DNA from: Pseudomonas sp.
Lineage (GTDB): Bacteria; Pseudomonadota; Gammaproteobacteria; Pseudomonadales; Pseudomonadaceae
Assembly (NCBI GenBank): GCA_003488145.1
Contig: DNMQ01000172.1
Coordinates: 1 to 7,348, forward strand
Direction of reading: 5' to 3'
Length of the DNA stretch: 7,348 bases
A model generated the notes under the pieces. It was not told the origin of the DNA and ran no database searches. It saw only the letters and a list, made by a program, of their open reading frames with translations. Within the stretch, counting starts at the first letter, position 1. Each line of letters starts with the position of its first letter. Below, piece after piece: positions 5,996-7,348 of the stretch. The translations under genes were made by a program, and so were the position numbers.

Positions 5996-6069
5996 CGAGA
6001 TACTCCTTGATTCTCCGTAGTCGCAAGGCCGTCCCGCCCCAGGACGCCCGAACGCTAATGGGCGCGGAA

Positions 6070-6096
6070 TCAGACCTTCACCGTTTCGTCCCGTTC
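6070..6096 (-). promoter_or_regulatory. Candidate RpoE/AlgU (sigma-22) promoter for the lipoprotein genes
   Basis: On the - strand GAACGG (6096-6091) and TCTGA (6074-6070) are separated by exactly 16 bp. The established sigma-E/AlgU consensus is GAACTT, a 16-17 bp spacer, then TCTGA or close variants, so the match is full at -10 and four of six at -35. The predicted start near 6063 gives a leader of roughly 67 nt to the ATG at 5995. Small outer-membrane lipoproteins are common members of this regulon, which adds support. No experimental evidence is available. Confidence 0.5.
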
Positions 6097-6233
6097 CTTC
6101 GTCGGTATTAATTCTTTTCGCCGCCCAAAGGCAGGTGTACGCGACGAGTTCGAGCGAACCGAACGGGCTGCAACCGCGTCCCAACTATGACGACACTGTC
6201 TCGGATGATCTCAATTTCGGAGCGAAAGCGAAT

Positions 6234-7049
6234 ATGAACGTGACACGTGGAGTGGTCTGGCTGGCACGCAGCGGCTACGCGGCGCGGGGCGTGGTGTACG
6301 TCATCGTCGGCTTTTTTGCGATCATGGCGGCACTCGGTTCCGGCGAAACGGTCGACACTCGCGGCGCAGTTCAGCAACTGCTCGGCCAGCCATTCGGGGC
6401 GATACTGCTCTGGCTGGTGGTAATCGGCCTGCTCGCGCACGTGGCGTGGCGGCTGACGCAGGGCATCGGTGATACCGATCGGCACGGCCATGACGCCAAG
6501 GGTCTGCTGATCCGCACGGGGTTGGTAAGCAGTGGTGTGGTCAACTTGCTGCTTGCACTGTTCACGCTGAGCATGCTGGTGAGCGGGCTGGACCGCTTCT
6601 CCGAAGGCGGCGGCGGTTCCGGAGGCGAAAGCACCGACAGCCTCATGCGTTTTCTTGGCCTGAAGCACTCTCACTGGCTGATATGGGCGATTGCGCTGAT
6701 TCCACTTGGAGTCGCCATTGCGCATCTGATCAAGGCATGGCGTGCGCATTTCGAGCGCTACTTCCAGTGCGATGAGCGCACCATGCAGCTGGTTCTCCCC
6801 ATCTCGCGTGTTGGGCTGGCTGCACGTGGCTGTTCCTTTCTGATCATCGCCGGGCTGCTGTTCATGGGCGGTAGCCGCTACGAGCCCACCGATCCACCCG
6901 GCCTCAAGGAAGCGCTCGAAGCGCTTCAGGGCATGCCAGCGGGTGGCGCGCTGCTGCTGGCAATCGGGGTCGGCCTGCTGGCCTTCGCTGTGTACAGCTT
7001 CGCCGAGGCACGCTGGCGGCGGATCGATTTGTCGGAAGTGACGAATTGA
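6234..7049 (+). CDS. DUF1206 family integral membrane protein
   Basis: Inner-membrane protein of 271 aa with six predicted helices (about 17-36, 55-74, 97-117, 148-167, 195-213, 236-256) arranged as three two-helix repeats. The repeat starts align: LARSGYAARGVVYVIVG (10-26), LIRTGLVSSGVVNLLLA (92-108) and ISRVGLAARGCSFLIIAG (190-207). Repeat ends carry basic motifs such as LTQGIGDTDRHG and HLIKAWRAHFERY. This layout is that of the DUF1206 family, whose function is not established. A Gly/Ser linker (125-133) joins repeats one and two. I start at the ATG at 6234, with GGAG 11 bases upstream; an in-frame GTG at 6135 would add 33 polar residues with no family likeness and a poorer ribosome site. 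It is divergent from the small lipoprotein genes across about 240 bp. Confidence 0.85.
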   Translation: MNVTRGVVWLARSGYAARGVVYVIVGFFAIMAALGSGETVDTRGAVQQLLGQPFGAILLWLVVIGLLAHVAWRLTQGIGDTDRHGHDAKGLLIRTGLVSSGVVNLLLALFTLSMLVSGLDRFSEGGGGSGGESTDSLMRFLGLKHSHWLIWAIALIPLGVAIAHLIKAWRAHFERYFQCDERTMQLVLPISRVGLAARGCSFLIIAGLLFMGGSRYEPTDPPGLKEALEALQGMPAGGALLLAIGVGLLAFAVYSFAEARWRRIDLSEVTN

Positions 7050-7050
7050 A

Positions 7051-7080
7051 GCCCGGACAGCCTCGACGGAGAGGCCGGGC
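7051..7080. terminator. Hairpin after the DUF1206 gene, possible terminator
   Basis: gcccg (7051-7055) and gcctc (7060-7064) pair with cgggc (7076-7080) and gaggc (7071-7075), giving a ten-bp stem with a 4-nt bulge (gaca) and a 6-nt loop. It begins one base after the DUF1206 stop codon. There is no T-run on the + strand; on the - strand TTCAATT follows. It could end transcripts inefficiently or protect the 3' end of the mRNA. Confidence 0.45.
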
Positions 7081-7107
7081 AGCAGCAACTATCGATATGG
7101 GGCGGAA

Positions 7108-7137
7108 CGGTTAGAACCGGGACACCGGTTCCAACCG
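7108..7137. other. Hairpin in convergent gap
   Basis: gaaccgg (7114-7120) pairs with ccggttc (7125-7131) around a GACA tetraloop, extended by cggtt (7108-7112) with aaccg (7133-7137) across one a-c mismatch. No T-run is present on either side. It overlaps the next hairpin by two bases, so the two may be mutually exclusive at their ends. Confidence 0.5.
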
Positions 7138-7165
7138 CAGGTCGAGCAGCCATGCTCGACCTGCG
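7136..7165 (-). terminator. Perfect 13-bp hairpin after putP, possible terminator
   Basis: cgcaggtcgagca (7136-7148) and tgctcgacctgcg (7153-7165) form an uninterrupted stem around a 4-nt loop, nine bases past the putP stop on the - strand. The stem is long and G+C-rich, but no T-run follows (GTTGGAACC), so classical rho-independent termination is uncertain. Position suggests it ends or protects the putP transcript. Confidence 0.5.
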
Positions 7166-7174
7166 CTGCACAAA

Positions 7175-7348
7175 TCAGCCGGCGTGGTAGTCCGCGTCGG
7201 CTTCTTCGAAGCGCTTGACGATACTCGGGGCGGGTTCGGCGCCCATCTTGCTCACGACATAGATGGCGATGCTGGCGAAGATGAAGCCCGGGATGATTTC
7301 GTACAGGCCCAGACCGATGAACTCCTTCCACACCACCACGGTGACCGC
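7175..7348 (-). CDS. putP: Sodium/proline symporter PutP, C-terminal end (partial)
   Basis: The last 57 residues of a protein that continues beyond the right edge. It contains TVVVWKEF, then GLYEIIPGFIFASIAIYVVS, which is the final transmembrane segment, then a short cytoplasmic tail KRFEEADADYHAG. The pattern LGLYEIIPGFIF followed by KRFxEADxxYH matches the C terminus of PutP of the sodium:solute symporter family as I recall it. PutP imports proline with sodium across the inner membrane for catabolism by PutA. Substrate and sodium sites lie outside the window. It converges on the DUF1206 gene across a gap with three hairpins. Confidence 0.88.
   Translation of the reverse strand, partial: AVTVVVWKEFIGLGLYEIIPGFIFASIAIYVVSKMGAEPAPSIVKRFEEADADYHAG

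Noticed and set aside
6151..6187. Possible AlgU-type promoter on the + strand for the DUF1206 gene (GAACCG, about 17 bp, TCCCAA)
   Set aside because: The -10 would need an extra base compared with the TCCAA/TCTGA forms and the -35 is only partly matched, so I do not call it.
5996..6233. Additional gene or RNA in the divergent gap between the lipoproteins and DUF1206
   Set aside because: Apart from the candidate stress promoter and a weak TATTAAT box, I see no frame with a ribosome site and no strong RNA fold.
6108..7088. 326-codon open frame on the - strand opposite the DUF1206 gene
   Set aside because: The translation is Gln/His/Arg-rich with no recognisable family, while the + strand frame gives a coherent six-helix membrane protein with internal repeats.

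Overview
This window looks like core chromosome from a high-G+C gammaproteobacterium of the Pseudomonas/Stutzerimonas type. The evidence is G+C-rich coding sequence, PcaR/PcaD/PcaF/PutP proteins that read closely like Pseudomonas homologues as I remember them, and an 18-nt 3' end of a tRNA-Gly with encoded CCA at the left edge. The genus assignment is inference.

Layout. (1) Positions 1-50: the 3' end of a tRNA-Gly gene followed by a rho-independent terminator, both on the + strand. (2) Positions 131-5022, - strand: a compact lower beta-ketoadipate module in transcription order pcaR, pcaI, pcaJ, pcaF, pcaD. PcaD hydrolyses 3-oxoadipate enol-lactone, PcaIJ activates 3-oxoadipate with CoA from succinyl-CoA, and PcaF cleaves 3-oxoadipyl-CoA to succinyl-CoA and acetyl-CoA. 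These are the steps shared by the catechol and protocatechuate branches. The branch-specific genes and transporters (pcaT, pcaB, pcaC, pcaK) are not here. pcaI-J-F are translationally coupled (1-bp and 4-bp overlaps). pcaD follows after a 221-bp gap that has its own dyad and promoter-like sequence. PcaR-like operators built from two 9-bp CGATAATCG-type cores spaced exactly 19 bp centre to centre lie upstream of both pcaI and pcaR, so induction of the pathway and autoregulation appear to use the same architecture.

(3) Positions 5230-5995, - strand: three small lipoprotein genes. Two are adjacent paralogues (59 and 49 aa) that share a CPPGxxxKGNC tail and a TGATG stop/start junction. The third is a 122-aa lipoprotein extremely rich in His, Tyr and Arg. 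A sequence that fits an extracytoplasmic-stress sigma factor (RpoE/AlgU) promoter, GAACGG-N16-TCTGA, lies 67 nt upstream of the first. (4) Positions 6234-7049, + strand: a divergent DUF1206 six-helix membrane protein with three internal repeats. (5) Positions 7051-7165: three back-to-back hairpins in the convergent gap. (6) Positions 7175-7348, - strand: the C-terminal end of a sodium/proline symporter, PutP.

The catabolic part is well-understood biology. The least-described material is the tandem micro-lipoprotein cluster with its possible envelope-stress promoter. No mobile element, CRISPR array or phage gene was seen.
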